Source: Glandiceps talaboti (Eukaryota; Hemichordata; Enteropneusta; Spengelidae). From it: a stretch of DNA of 64,000 nt. The position numbers were made by a program, and so were the translations under genes. The notes beneath the pieces were generated by a model. The model had not been told where the DNA came from and searched no databases. It worked only from the letters and a program-made list of their open reading frames with translations. Below, piece after piece: positions 15,917 to 28,277 of the stretch (the stretch's first letter is position 1; every line of letters begins with the position of its first letter). The DNA is taken from positions 13,089,246 to 13,153,245 of the forward strand of contig NC_135555.1 in assembly GCF_964340395.1 (NCBI RefSeq), given 5' to 3'.

Positions 15917-18900
15917 TTATGCACGGTAAGCAATCTTGCGACTCTTTAGTACGGACCATTTGTGTCTTTTGAGGTAGTAGGCCACACCGGTTAACATACT
16001 AATGATCATCAATGCCTGGAATGAAAAACAATTACAGCTACACTTAGGATGGAGGTATTACATGAACTTTCACAATAAATAGGTAGCAATTTAACAAACT
16101 GATATTTCTTTGTTTCGGCTTTGGTTTTGCAACATTCAGTTTTGATTAGAGAAAAACTCCTACATGATGCAATTACTTCAACTCCATTACACACTATGAT
16201 AATGATATGCTACTAGTAATAATAGATGGTTTTATGTTCAATACATACAGACACAGTATATGTATGATCTGTGAAGCTACCAAACCTATGTATGCTGGGC
16301 CACATACATCATACATTTATATTTTATAATTTCCAAATAACATCAATGAGATTTTGACCAAGTTAAACGTTTATGCAGGAACTTAATCTCCATAACTGCA
16401 CTAAAATAGGATAGGTGATTAGCAATTTTAACAAATGTTGACGCCAATGATAGTTTATACATTTTTGTAAGTACATTTCAGGTGTGACAAAAGACATCAT
16501 GCGACATCTTTCTTACCTTGAGACCCATTCTTTTGCGCTGGTCAAATTCAGGTTCAGCAGCCCACCTGAGGAAAACACTGACGTCTTTGGCCATCTGACT
16601 CATTGATGAGTGTGTTCCTATCATACAAAAATGAAACAGTTCAGATTTACATATTTTGGTCATGGTACTTGAAGCATTCTTATGCCCAAGTTTTCAAAGT
16701 TTACGATGAAATGTAGTCAAAAATTAACACCACTTTTTAATCACTCTTCACTACTCAATGAAACAGAGACAAGAATACCAGCTTACAAGGTGTGTTCATA
16801 CCTAGTCAAAAACTACTGGACAAGATGTACTTTCTTTTTATTTACAAAGCAAAATTTATACAGTGCCTAAAGGAATAATTGACTTTCATCTGGCATAACA
16901 TAATTACAAAGCTCACTCTTTTTTGTATGTGAAATCCATACATTAGCCAGAAGTACAATCACATATTACCACACTTTTGATTATTGTACTCCTAATCCTA
17001 TAGTATATGCAACTAAAATCCAAGAGTGATACAAACTTCACTTTACAGAGGCACATAACTCACCATCATCATATTCTACACTACCGTCATACAACTGTTG
17101 TGCCATACCAATTGCACCACCTGGAAAGTAAGGATTGTAGTGAAGGCCTTCACGTAATTCCACCCCAGCTGGTGGATCACAATAACCAGTCAGCAATGAA
17201 AAGATGTAGTCTTCGCTGCCATGACGAGCCAATGCTATGTAACTCAAATCTGGAGGTAGTGCACCTGAAGAAAGACATATCTGCAAGTTAAACTCAAGGA
17301 AACAATACAGTCCAACAATACAATTTAAATCCAACACAATTTTCCACGATGTCTAAATTTCATGGAGTATTAAGTAATTCTGAAAAACCTAACATTATCG
17401 CGGCTACATTGATACCCTGGCAAATTTCATCAAATCCATAGCTAGGGCTTGAATCCCAACTGCACTGTCAAGTGGCTTAACCACTTGGCCACTCAACTAA
17501 GTTCAAAATTCCAAAGCAATACCAAAAATCCTCATGCCTAGACAACTACCCATACAGGATAAGTATATCTTAGTTGACGCACCATTGTTAGCTGCCCTGG
17601 CTGCTTCATCATTAGCATAGGGTCTAGGGAAGTAGTCTGAGAGTTTGCCTGGTCTCTCAAACATGTTGCCTTCATCATCTGGTCCATCTTCTATTTGGAC
17701 CTATGGGGAAATACATCGATTGGGGATTAAGACACATCATAATGTACATATGGTACCCATAATTTTTCTGGGGTTTTGTCCCTAAGATGGGAGAAAATCA
17801 TGTAAAATTGAGGGGTTCAAAATTTTCAGCAAAATTATTTTAGAGAAACGTTGTTATGTTCTATCTATCTATCCTTCCTGTATTGACTGCATTACCCTTC
17901 ACCAAATGGTAAGTTTTCAAGGTAATTGTCTTAATATGTATGACTTGAAGTTCTGCGATCAAAATTATTGCCAATCTTGAGTATACACAAGTTGGCAACC
18001 ATTGATATACTTACATCTTCAGCTAGTAGTCTGGCTTCTGGTTCAGAGTAGCAAACACCAATTAAATTACGGAAAGCTAGATAGTTCATACTGTGACAGG
18101 CAGCACATACTTGTTTATACACTTGAAAACCACGACGAATGCTGGAAGAAGGTGTTACAGGAAGTGTGTTAATAACCAGAGTTGCCATAACATTCATGCA
18201 GTTCAAATCTGTATTTATCAATCATCCAATGCATCAATTTAATTCTCTCGATCAGAGTGACCGACACTGATAGTTGAAATTGTTTTGTTTCAATTATGGA
18301 GTGATCGAAATGACAACATTTTTCAAGAAAGAATGATAATCATATTCATGTAAATTTGATCATCTGTGCCTTTAGAGAGCATATTCATCTTGAACACACC
18401 AGACATTAACTTTTGCTCTCACATCAATACTACAAGTTATGGAAAAATTGGTATATCACATTTCATTCATGAATCATAATTAATTGCCAATCTGTACACC
18501 AAGTAATCATCCTGTTTATATTATTGACAGTATTACTACCACAGAACATACTATATGTTTTGTGCACATGCATGTGCGTGCACACGCACACACTTGCATC
18601 CTTCAATATAATTAAACATGAACTGGGACTGAAATTGATGCCAACAATATTCCAACGCAAGTACATGTATGTTGGTAGAAGATGTAACCATAACTTTTGA
18701 AAGTTTTAATCTTTTAATAATTACTTTCGTATCATTTATTGCCATGTCTTATAAGATCAGCATACTTTCACTGAATTGTTCTCACGGGATAAAAACTCAT
18801 GTTTGCATGCCAGTGACATCTACATGTATTGTGTCAGGAATTACGTGTTGACATTTTTGTACACGAATATCACTTTCACTTGCACAACATGAGGTACATG

Positions 18901-21002
18901 TAGATTACGTGGTATGTGACATGTACATATAAAGTTGTATTCTGATACATGTACCTAATGGTATATTGCAAGTTGGTTATTGATAGATAACTATTATTCA
19001 CTCATGATGCCAAATGATATCAAGTGTCAGTTCGCTCACATATTCAGCAAATTATATCAAGTAAAGCCTTCACTTCACTTATACCATAATATTGTGTGCT
19101 TCAAACATTGTCCAAAGAAAGCTTTATACATTGTAGTCAACATGTGGATGGTTATGAAGTGGTTAAAACAGTCTGAAACCACTCCAAAACTTCAGTTTAA
19201 TAGTGTTATGGTGATTCATTGCAATAGATCTAGGTATACATAGTGTTTTCTGCTAATATACATGATGCATGTTACACAGTATACATGTAGCAGTTAGATA
19301 CTGAACACTGTATGTATGTATGTATGTATGTATGTATGTATGTATGTATGTATGTATGTATGTATGTATGTATGTATGTATGTATGTATGCACCCAGTAA
19401 AGAATCAGCTTCCCCTTCCTGTACTGATAACAATTCCTCTTGACAATGAACGACTGAAACTACATTTTTACATGACCCAAATTCAACTACACATTTTACC
19501 ATGACAATAATTCAAGGTACAAATTATTTCACTTTTAACAAACTGTCACATAGTGATATAAACAAAAAGGGATCCCTTCACACTTGACTTTGTATTACCT
19601 TCTCGTGTCATATGTTTGAAGTAGGCCTTTGTGATTCCATGGATGTTTTGGTGGATGAAGTTCAAGGTCTTCCGCCCTGACTGACATTTCTAATGCTGAT
19701 ACAAGACCAACACCTCCGGCAGTCAAAACACCAAGTGCTGATAAAACCTGGAAAAGACATGATAGATTATAGGTTACACATACAGCTTACATATTCTAGC
19801 CTGAGTCAACGTATTTTTCAACAAATACACTGGGCTTACTTTTTTGCATTAGATTAGAAGAGGTTGGCCACCAAGCTATTTATATCCTGTCTTGTAGTAC
19901 TTTTACTTATTAGATGCACAAGAAATGCAGAAATCCCCCAAAAATTATATTTTCTGTTACATATTCGATGCACAACATCTGATACTGATTTCTGAAAAGT
20001 TTGATAACTAAAAATTGACCAGTGAAAAAAACAAACTTCAACTAATAAAGACTATGGCTACAGATTATGTTGCTTGCTATAGTTTCACGTTTGTTAATAC
20101 TAGGTTATGAAAGCAGACAGCAGAGAAATTTTCACAGAATTAGTTGGGTTTTCTTTGAGAAATGAAGGCTTTGCAATTCTTTTGATACACTGCATTGGTA
20201 TGTTTATCATGGATATCACTATGCACACACACATTTGAACAAGACCATCATGTATCTTTCTATTTGTGTTTAGTATATCTGTCTGATACGGTGTTTTGAC
20301 ATCATCATAACAAATTAACATGCATTGGTATGTGGTTGAAAAAGTTGAAATTGAGAAAATATTTTACAGTTTTAATATTGACCCTCAATTAAGTACGGAA
20401 TCACCACTTACCAATTTTTTACCTCGTGAGAAATTGGCAAATGCTGACATGTTGGCCTGAAAATGAAAGAGATGACATTCACTTGTTACAAACAGGAGAA
20501 AACTTTTATTAGAAATCGAAGACGTAACAGTTACATCACTATTCATTTGCATACGCGACATTAACTGCCTGCCATCATCAGTCAAAGGGGTACCACACAT
20601 GAAAAAATGCGATTGTTTGTGCTTAATGAAAATTGACACTTTTAAAAAGACATATCAAACGATGCCTTGAATTATTTTGAAGGCTAAGGTTTCCGATTTA
20701 TCAAATTTCTGTGACCGAGAAACGTTGACCTGACCTACGTGCTAAACATGTACCAGCTCACTGCTCAGTATGTAACGCTGGTGGTGATCTAAGGTCACAA
20801 AAAGCCGGTGACAGAATTTTACACGTGGAACAGGTATAACATTATAATATGGTATGTAATAATCCCATATATATGTTCCTTCAACCATACAACCCACCAT
20901 TTTACTTACCCTCGGCGTAGTTGTTATATTATTTGACCTTATAAGTATCCGACAGCGGACTGCACTGTTCCGTAATGCCGCCATGTTGGCCCTGATGGAC
21001 AT
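15917..21002 (-). CDS. CYC1: Cytochrome c1, haem protein of respiratory complex III (8 coding exons)
   Basis: Carries electrons from the Rieske protein to cytochrome c in the mitochondrial inner membrane. Exons in transcription order (numbers fall): 21002-20910, 20456-20412, 19747-19599, 18141-18015, 17700-17583, 17264-17064, 16617-16517 and 16015-15917. All introns are GT-AG and the sum is 310 codons plus stop, against 325 for human from memory. Visible features: a basic N-terminal mitochondrial presequence with R/S/N-rich composition; haem-binding CAACH at 108-112; 'GYCDPP' and 'YFPGGAIGM', with Met231 as the probable axial ligand; and a C-terminal anchor helix (about 279-295) followed by '[12 protein letters not shown]', which is near-identical to vertebrates. 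A second in-frame ATG at 20984, in the context AACATGGCGGC, could be the real start. The gene is divergent from GPAA1. Confidence 0.98.
17390..17500 (-). mobile_element. tRNA-derived SINE-like head in CYC1 intron 5
   Basis: Read on the - strand, the sequence has a pol III box A-like motif, 'TGGCCAAGTGGTTA' (17492-17479). A box B-like motif, 'GGATTCAAGCC' (17456-17446), follows about 25 bp later. The tRNA-like part resembles Ser/Leu tRNA 5' halves. No intact cloverleaf forms, so it is not a functional tRNA gene. The downstream body and tail are not recognised. Confidence 0.5.
19310..19390. repeat. (TGTA)n microsatellite in CYC1 intron 3
   Basis: About 20 uninterrupted TGTA units. The Tyr-Val-Cys-Met frame here is an artefact. 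Confidence 0.97.
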
Positions 21003-23313
21003 ACCTTAGCCTCCGATCTCACATATCCCATAAAGCTTTTGAAAAATGTATGGGAGGAATACTCCTCGTCGATAATTGCCAGGTTATTTTTTACTTTTGA
21101 AAAAGGAGGGTAATTTAAAAAGTACTGATACTGTAGAAATTTAAACTTTTAAATGAAAAAGGGTTGATTTACCAATTTATCTATTAAAATGCATGACGGG
21201 AGATGAAACACACAAGATATTGTAGGTATCGGGTAAATTTCCAATACGCATAGTTTACTGCGCATACAAAATGGCAGCTTCCATATGAATGTTGGTTACT
21301 GGGTAAGATGATCATTTTCCCGTTAAGTGCATGATTCTTATATTTAGGCATATGAGAAATCATTGGATATACAATCACCCATTCGCTCTGCAAAATTAGT
21401 AAGACATTCAGTCACCGGAAAGGTGTCTGAGAACGATTTTGTTCATCGGGATGAACTGAAAACATGATTTTACTCGAGATTACAGTAATATTATAATCTA
21501 GTGGCAACTCATCGCACGTTATTCGTGAGACCACAGGTACTCAAATCAATCTGTATGATTTAAAAAAAAATATGTATGGTAAATAAGACTTACTTACTAT
21601 ACATTCAAAAAAAATCATACAGATTGATCCGGGTACCTGTGGTGGAGACTGGAGTGCCTTTATATTACTATACTGTACTTGAAGATGGTCGCCAAATGAC
21701 ATTGCCATTGCTCATATATATTTATTTTTGGTATTTTCTTGGTATTAATCATTGTTTTTTTTAAAAATGCATCTTTAAAAGCAGTCACTAAAATTGTGAA
21801 AGTTTCCATTAACCTTGGAGTAATTATATTGACTACTTCAGGCATTGGCCTTATGTGCATGCAAAGATATTTTTAGCAAGAACAATAGCCCATTGTTTGA
21901 ATGTTAATAACTTAATATTCCTATGTCTAGACATAGACCCTGGCATGTCAGCTCCGAGATCTATAGTCTAGATTGTAGTAGATAAGGCTGTCAGTGTACT
22001 GTTGAGCTGTTGAGTTATTTGTCAGTTTCATATATACATGTATGATGTACATACATATACACCACCCCCCCACCCCCACCCCCCACACACACACATATTT
22101 GTATATATCATCTAAAATGCACATTGCTCATCAAGCATCTGTAGGTCAATTTCTTCCACAAACTGTGACTATTATTTTATCAGTATTGTTCCATTTGTAA
22201 CCCCCCCCCCTCCTCCAGTTTTAAGTTTCACACCATTTTGTCATTATTTTTCAGAAAATGAAGGATATGTAACAAACAATTGCTCACTTATCTTATTAGT
22301 TATTAGTTGGTGTGGTTAGGGCAATAAATGTGTTGTTTTTCCATAAGACACTGTTGAGAGTTACAGGTGGGGGTACAAAATGAACTCTTTCCTTTTTATC
22401 ACATATCTATGATATTCATACATATTTTCCCATTATTTAGGAAAAAATTGATAATTGTAATTTTAGATTCATTCAGAAATAGATTACATGTACTTTTGTA
22501 GTCTTTGCCATGATAAGAATAGTGTCAAAAAACATAGCAACATCAAATAATAAGCTCTTTTAAATTTGAAAACATGAATTTTTGAATATTATTCAAGTTT
22601 GGTGTTAGAGTATATCAATAATTTAATGTTCACATAACAAGAATTTTTGTGGTTTAAGTAAAACAAAATACTGTCATTATGGAAATTTGCCATGTAGTAC
22701 ACTCAGTTTATTATTTATGTTGTATAGAACAAAGTGTGTAAAAATGTAGATACATGTATATGATGATGATTGGACATTGTCTTGTCCTTGTACAATCACT
22801 TTCTGAAAAATAATAGGTTGGTCAATCAGGTAAAAAAAGAAGAAAGTGTTTGTGTATACATGTTAATAGTGTTTGAAATTCCTGAATTAATAATCTAGAA
22901 ACCGTAGAAATGACAATTTCTGCAATAAACTGTTAATCTTTGATTTTCATATATTATTTTCTTACCATCACTAATGATATGTTTCTTTGTTCCAGCCATA
23001 CAGAGATTTATTTCATTTTTTCTTTTTGTTGGATTCAAGAAATATACAGAAACAAAAAATGAAAAAAAAAAAACCAAAAAAAAACCAAACCAAACAAACA
23101 AACTAGAAGGCCATCTTAAACCATGTGGAATGACCTGAGGTATATGACTTTGGCTATAAAAAGTTCTTTGAAAATGTCAAATTAGTCAAACCATAACTGA
23201 TTAAACCCTTTTTCTCTCCCTCATTTTTGTGTCTCTCCCTCATTTTTGCAGTTTTAGTTTGACTTGGTATATACATCATTACATGTACACTTTGTAAAAA
23301 ATAGTGTCAAAGT
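21003..23313. promoter_or_regulatory. divergent intergenic region between CYC1 and GPAA1
   Basis: This 2.3-kb region separates two head-to-head genes. Near 21259-21276 there is an NRF1-like half site (TGCGCAT) followed at once by a YY1-like AAAATGGCAGC. A second YY1-like ATGGCGGC overlaps the CYC1 start region on the other strand. These are motif matches only. No TATA box is obvious near either ATG. A shared or bidirectional promoter is plausible but not shown, since 2.3 kb is long for one. Confidence 0.4.
21531..21645. mobile_element. foldback element, about 50-bp arms, between CYC1 and GPAA1
   Basis: The left arm 'ccacaggtactcaaatcaat' continues with 'ctgtatgatt'. The right arm carries the complement, 'aatcatacagattgatccgg' followed by 'gtacctgtgg'. 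The arms are separated by a few bases around 21592. It looks like a small MITE or snapback repeat. Confidence 0.75.
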
Positions 23314-26300
23314 ATGGCTTTATTATCAGATCCAAAGCAGAGAGAAAAATTTGCTAATTTGATCAAGAAGAACAACTACAAACTTTGGTAAGTTTTCTCT
23401 AACTTAGAGCTGTATACAGTGTGTAGATTCATTAGATGACAGTCATCATTGGAGCCAGTTTGCTGTGACCGTCTAATAATGATGCTCTAGTCCTATTCTT
23501 TGTAACTCTGTCCCTTGGAAAGCCATTATGCAACCTCATTCTGTTTTCATGCACAGAAAAGTTGTGACACCCACAGCAGTGTAATTGTAAATATGTTGAC
23601 AGTCGAGGTTGTTGAAATAGGATGGCATTTCCTATAGTTTGGACTCTTTTGTGATTTATTGTACATGTGTTCTATGAATGGTGTAGTGATAATTGAGGTC
23701 ATACAAGGTCACCATATTATCCATTCTGCAGATTACATCTGTATCAACATACTGATTACCTATTTGACTACCTATAATGCTTTTTAGTTCAACTGAACCT
23801 CAGGTGGTCTGAGACTGAGCAGAGGTCCTATTTTGCTATATATGGTGCAGTGTGTGTGTGTGTGTGACTGCATGTGTGTGTGTGACTGCGCGTGTGTGTC
23901 TGTGCGAGCATTTGTGCATACATGCAAGAGAATTCTGTACAGTTTGAGTCAAAACCACTGGACATTGTGACTCATGATATTTGGTTACTTATGGTGTCTA
24001 GTTTTGGGCAAAATAATTGCACCATAAAGAGGGAAAGTGATTGCACTAAACTCAAGACTACATGGCAAATTGGTCAATTTTCATAGTAAAATGTACTCTC
24101 TTCTTTTTGCATCAAATGGAAAGCTAAATTTCTTTTTTTTTGTTATCTATGATATGCACAACCTTATAGCTACATGTGTAATGTGTGCCTAAATTCAATT
24201 TGTTTTGGTGTTACTTCCACAGTGTAATATGCTACATAGCTGGTATAGTATGGATGTGTGCACTTGCCTACAAACCTCTCAATGCTGGCACATACTTCTC
24301 TGAAAATGCCCTATTACCTGGACTGGTAGAGAGAGAATTTTACAATGACCAAGATGGTATTGAATATGCCAGACAAGTCCTGGATGCAGTCAAGCAAGAA
24401 AAGTAAGACTACAAGCCCATCCCCCACACCCCATGCTTTGTGATTATAGGCCCATTGTTCTTTACCAAGTGCTAGGTAGTCAAACCATTCCTTGCCATAC
24501 AAACTGATAGTAAAAACCCATGAATGGTAATAATATGTGGATAAGTATATTTTTATCGTCGATGTAGCATATTGATCTGCAAGAAGTTTTACATTCTAGT
24601 CATGAGCTATGAACTAATATTCCGATGAACCAGACATAAATCTTATCGTTGTCTGTCGTTCACCTATACGGCTGCAACTCTTTGGAATCAACTACCAGTT
24701 GCTGCCCGTACTGCACCAAGTATTGGCACCCAAACCTTTTCTTTAGGTCTACCTTTTTAGACATTTTTATTTTGTTTTCTGTAAAGACTTGGTGAGTAGT
24801 ACCAATGGATACCAAGTACTCTATAATTTTCCAAAATCATTTTGTATGTTTTACATCTCTTTCCTGTGTTGTTCAGTTTTGGGTTGTGTCTTGAACTACT
24901 ACTGTTCATTACTATGTGCAACACAAATTGAAAACCGATTGAACGATCGTGCTCTTTCACCTTGTCACACAGGGCAATGCCAGTTGATTGGTTAAAGGAA
25001 ACCATGTTACAAATTGGTCTGGAAGCATATGTACAAAATTTTACAGTCCAGCACCCATTCATTGGTATGATTGGTAAAGGCAAGGATGCCAAACTAAAGG
25101 TTAGTATCAGGTATCCATCAGTATACCCAAAACAAGCCATGTTGAATGTGTTCAAACAAAAATTATGGGATTTATACTATGGTCATCCACATCACAACAA
25201 TGCACATCTAAATTATTGGTTCAAAATATAAGTTAAAACTATAAATGTATGAGTCAAAGCTTGAGTGGGTACTGGAGGTGAAATTGTATTTTCCTCAATG
25301 TTTTGTCTTCTTTTGGCCAGCAAAATAGTTATGGCCTTAGGATGTTCTCCCCATAGCTTGCTTGAAATCTCCATTGTTTAAAACAAAGGAAATATTGGGG
25401 AATGATATCTAATTACCATATAGACTGCATGTATGTCTGTCTGTAAACAAACAATTTCCAGCAATGAACATTCTGGTGTATCTTGAAAACAACCTTTCTT
25501 TTACTACGAATTATTGAGTTGTGTCTTACGGAACCGGAATGGGATCTGTGATTACAACTCCTGCATTGCATGTATATCTACAGATGATAACTTCATTGTT
25601 GACATCTCATTCATTCATTGCAGAGTCTTACTGGTCACAATGTGTATGGTATACTACGTGCTCCAAGAGTTTCTGGAACAGAGGCAATGGTATTTTCTAT
25701 TCCATTCAGAAGAACCAAGGAATCTAAGAAGTATGGTGGTACTCAGCATGGTATTGGTCTCATGCTAGCATTGGCAAAATTCTTCAGAAGTAAGTTTGGA
25801 CTGATAGTCATGAAGGAAAAATATTAATTATTGTGGTGTACAGTGTGCCCTCTAATGATAGCCAAATTTTGTTGTTGTGAGTCAAAATGAGGAAAATTGG
25901 CATTTCTTTTGAGTCACCAATTAGTACGAGATAGGACAACATAAAATCATGGTGTGTCACTACAAATTATGTGCATCAGTGGCGCGTGAAATTGGCTTAG
26001 CGGACACACTCACCACATAGTAAGAGATAGGGGAACACCAAATTTTGGTGTGTCACTAGAAATTATCTGCGTCCGTGGCAAGTCAAATTGGCTTAGAGGG
26101 CGCACTTGTGGATTACATGGATAATTGTTTATCATTATTCAGTTATAGTATCGACCTTCCACCAACAGGATACGCAACTGCGGTAAACATCAAAGGATCT
26201 CTAAATGTTTATTGTACGATGTTTGTTTGCATACATTAAGCTACATAAGCATTTCCTGTCCGTTTCCAAGTTGTTTACACTCTCTGTGACTCAGTGATAG

Positions 26301-28202
26301 TTGCTCGTTGGTGGAGGGTCTGTGGTTATAGCTTTTATTCTGTGTTCTTCAAACATGGAAAGTGGATATTAGACTGACAGATTAGCCATTGTGGGCACGG
26401 TCTATTAGGGCAGGCTGACGTCATAACAGTCTAGATGGGTATTTAGACCCACTAACTGTGTTGTTAAAGATGAATGCTGACAGTGAACAATTCAACATGT
26501 CTAGAGCAAAACTTGATGTTTGTCTTGTGAAATAATATCATCATATCTGCCAAAGAAGATGGCCTTAAAGGCCCATGATTCCATCCCAGGTTCTCACATC
26601 ACTGCTATCTTTTCAGTAGCACCATATGTGTTAGATAGGTTCATTCTTTTGTTAAGGACCACATTTCGTACCCATTACATTTGAATACACATAATGTGTT
26701 TTTATGAATTTTACGACAAACTTGAAAGATTGTACAAGTTGTGGATAGATCTGATAATAACTTTTTCTCTTTCTCGTTGTTTCCCTTTCCCTCTTTTTTC
26801 ATTCAGGACAAACGTACTGGTCCAAGGATGTCATATTCCTGGTAACTGAGCATGAAAACCTAGGTATACAGGCATGGCTGGAGAGCTACCACCATGTGGA
26901 GTCAGATTGTAAGTAACAGATAACAGTAACATTTTATCATGACAAAATAAATGACAATGACGTTGAAGCACAACTGACCAATTCACAATGCCTTTTGGTA
27001 TGAAACAAAGACTTGGTAGTGCTTTTGAAATTTGACCAATCATTACTTCACTGTGCACAGAGTTTCCAAGTAGTATGACCACATACAGCTTCATTTTAGG
27101 GGTTGCAGTGTTAATTAAAATGTGGAAAAACCTGCTCAATATTGTCAAAATTTACAAGGATTATTCCATTATTTTCTGGGGAGGATAATGACTTGGGGTG
27201 CCAGATTTCTACACTATCTCATATATGAGGGAAAACTGCTAGAATAAAATTTTGAGTGGGTTTTTCCACATTTTAACACTGCAACTCCTAAAATGAAGCT
27301 GTACATGGTCATACTACTTAGTGAATTGCTAAATTTGTCAATACAAAATGGTATTGAAGCACAACTGAGTGATTTACCATAACTGTAAATGAGAAAAGAA
27401 TGCATTTTAATGTAAATGAATTACTTTTGTCTTCAAGAGATCAACACATGGAACCAAATACTTTATAGTCAGTTTTTTTTGAAGGTGGTAAGAAGTTAAG
27501 ATGTGCCCTAGTCTAGTGTTACCCTTCATCAAATCTTAGAGATGATTCAATACCACATTGGCATCCAGACTAGACTGCCCATGTTCTCTAATTATTTTAT
27601 CAGGGTTTCCCATCAAAATTATCAATTTTACCAGTTTTCTTCCCTCTGTTATCGGAGGTTTCCAAGCTAAGAGTGAAAACACTGATAGTGGTCTGACAGT
27701 TGATAGGACTTGTCTAATTCATTGATGTATTACTGCCACTTTAAAATTTTCAAAATTATACCAGTTATTTCCCCTCTGTTATCAGAGGTAGCCCAAATTT
27801 TAGTAAAAGTAGTGGCCTGACGGTTGATGTGATGTTTTATGATGATATTACAGACATTAGGTCGTCAATGATGCATGGTCGTAGTGGTGCCATTCTTGGT
27901 GCTATCAACTTAGAGGTTGGTTCAACTACAGTCAGTCACATTGATATTAGAATGGAGGGACTCAATGGCCAGCTACCAAATCTGGATCTAATCAACCTAG
28001 CTGTCAGACTGTGTAGGAAAGAACGAATGGTGGTGATGGTGCAGAATATGGTAATTAGACATTTCTTGATTGACTTTCAATTAATAAAGTTTATATTACA
28101 ATTATTATATTTGAAATATGGAAATAATATTGTCATTCAAAAAGCAAATTTAAATAATTATTGCATATGAAGTCAAAGTAAATAGTAACATGCGTGTGTG
28201 TG

Positions 28203-28277
<75 letters not shown>

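Noticed and set aside
17446-17492. Functional tRNA gene
   Set aside because: The pol III boxes are present but acceptor and anticodon stems do not form, so it is treated as a SINE head.
27835-27860. Alternative acceptor 'attag|GTCGTC' for GPAA1 exon 6
   Set aside because: With the phase left by exon 5 it gives a stop codon within four codons. The 'acag|ACATTAGG' acceptor stays open and matches the family.
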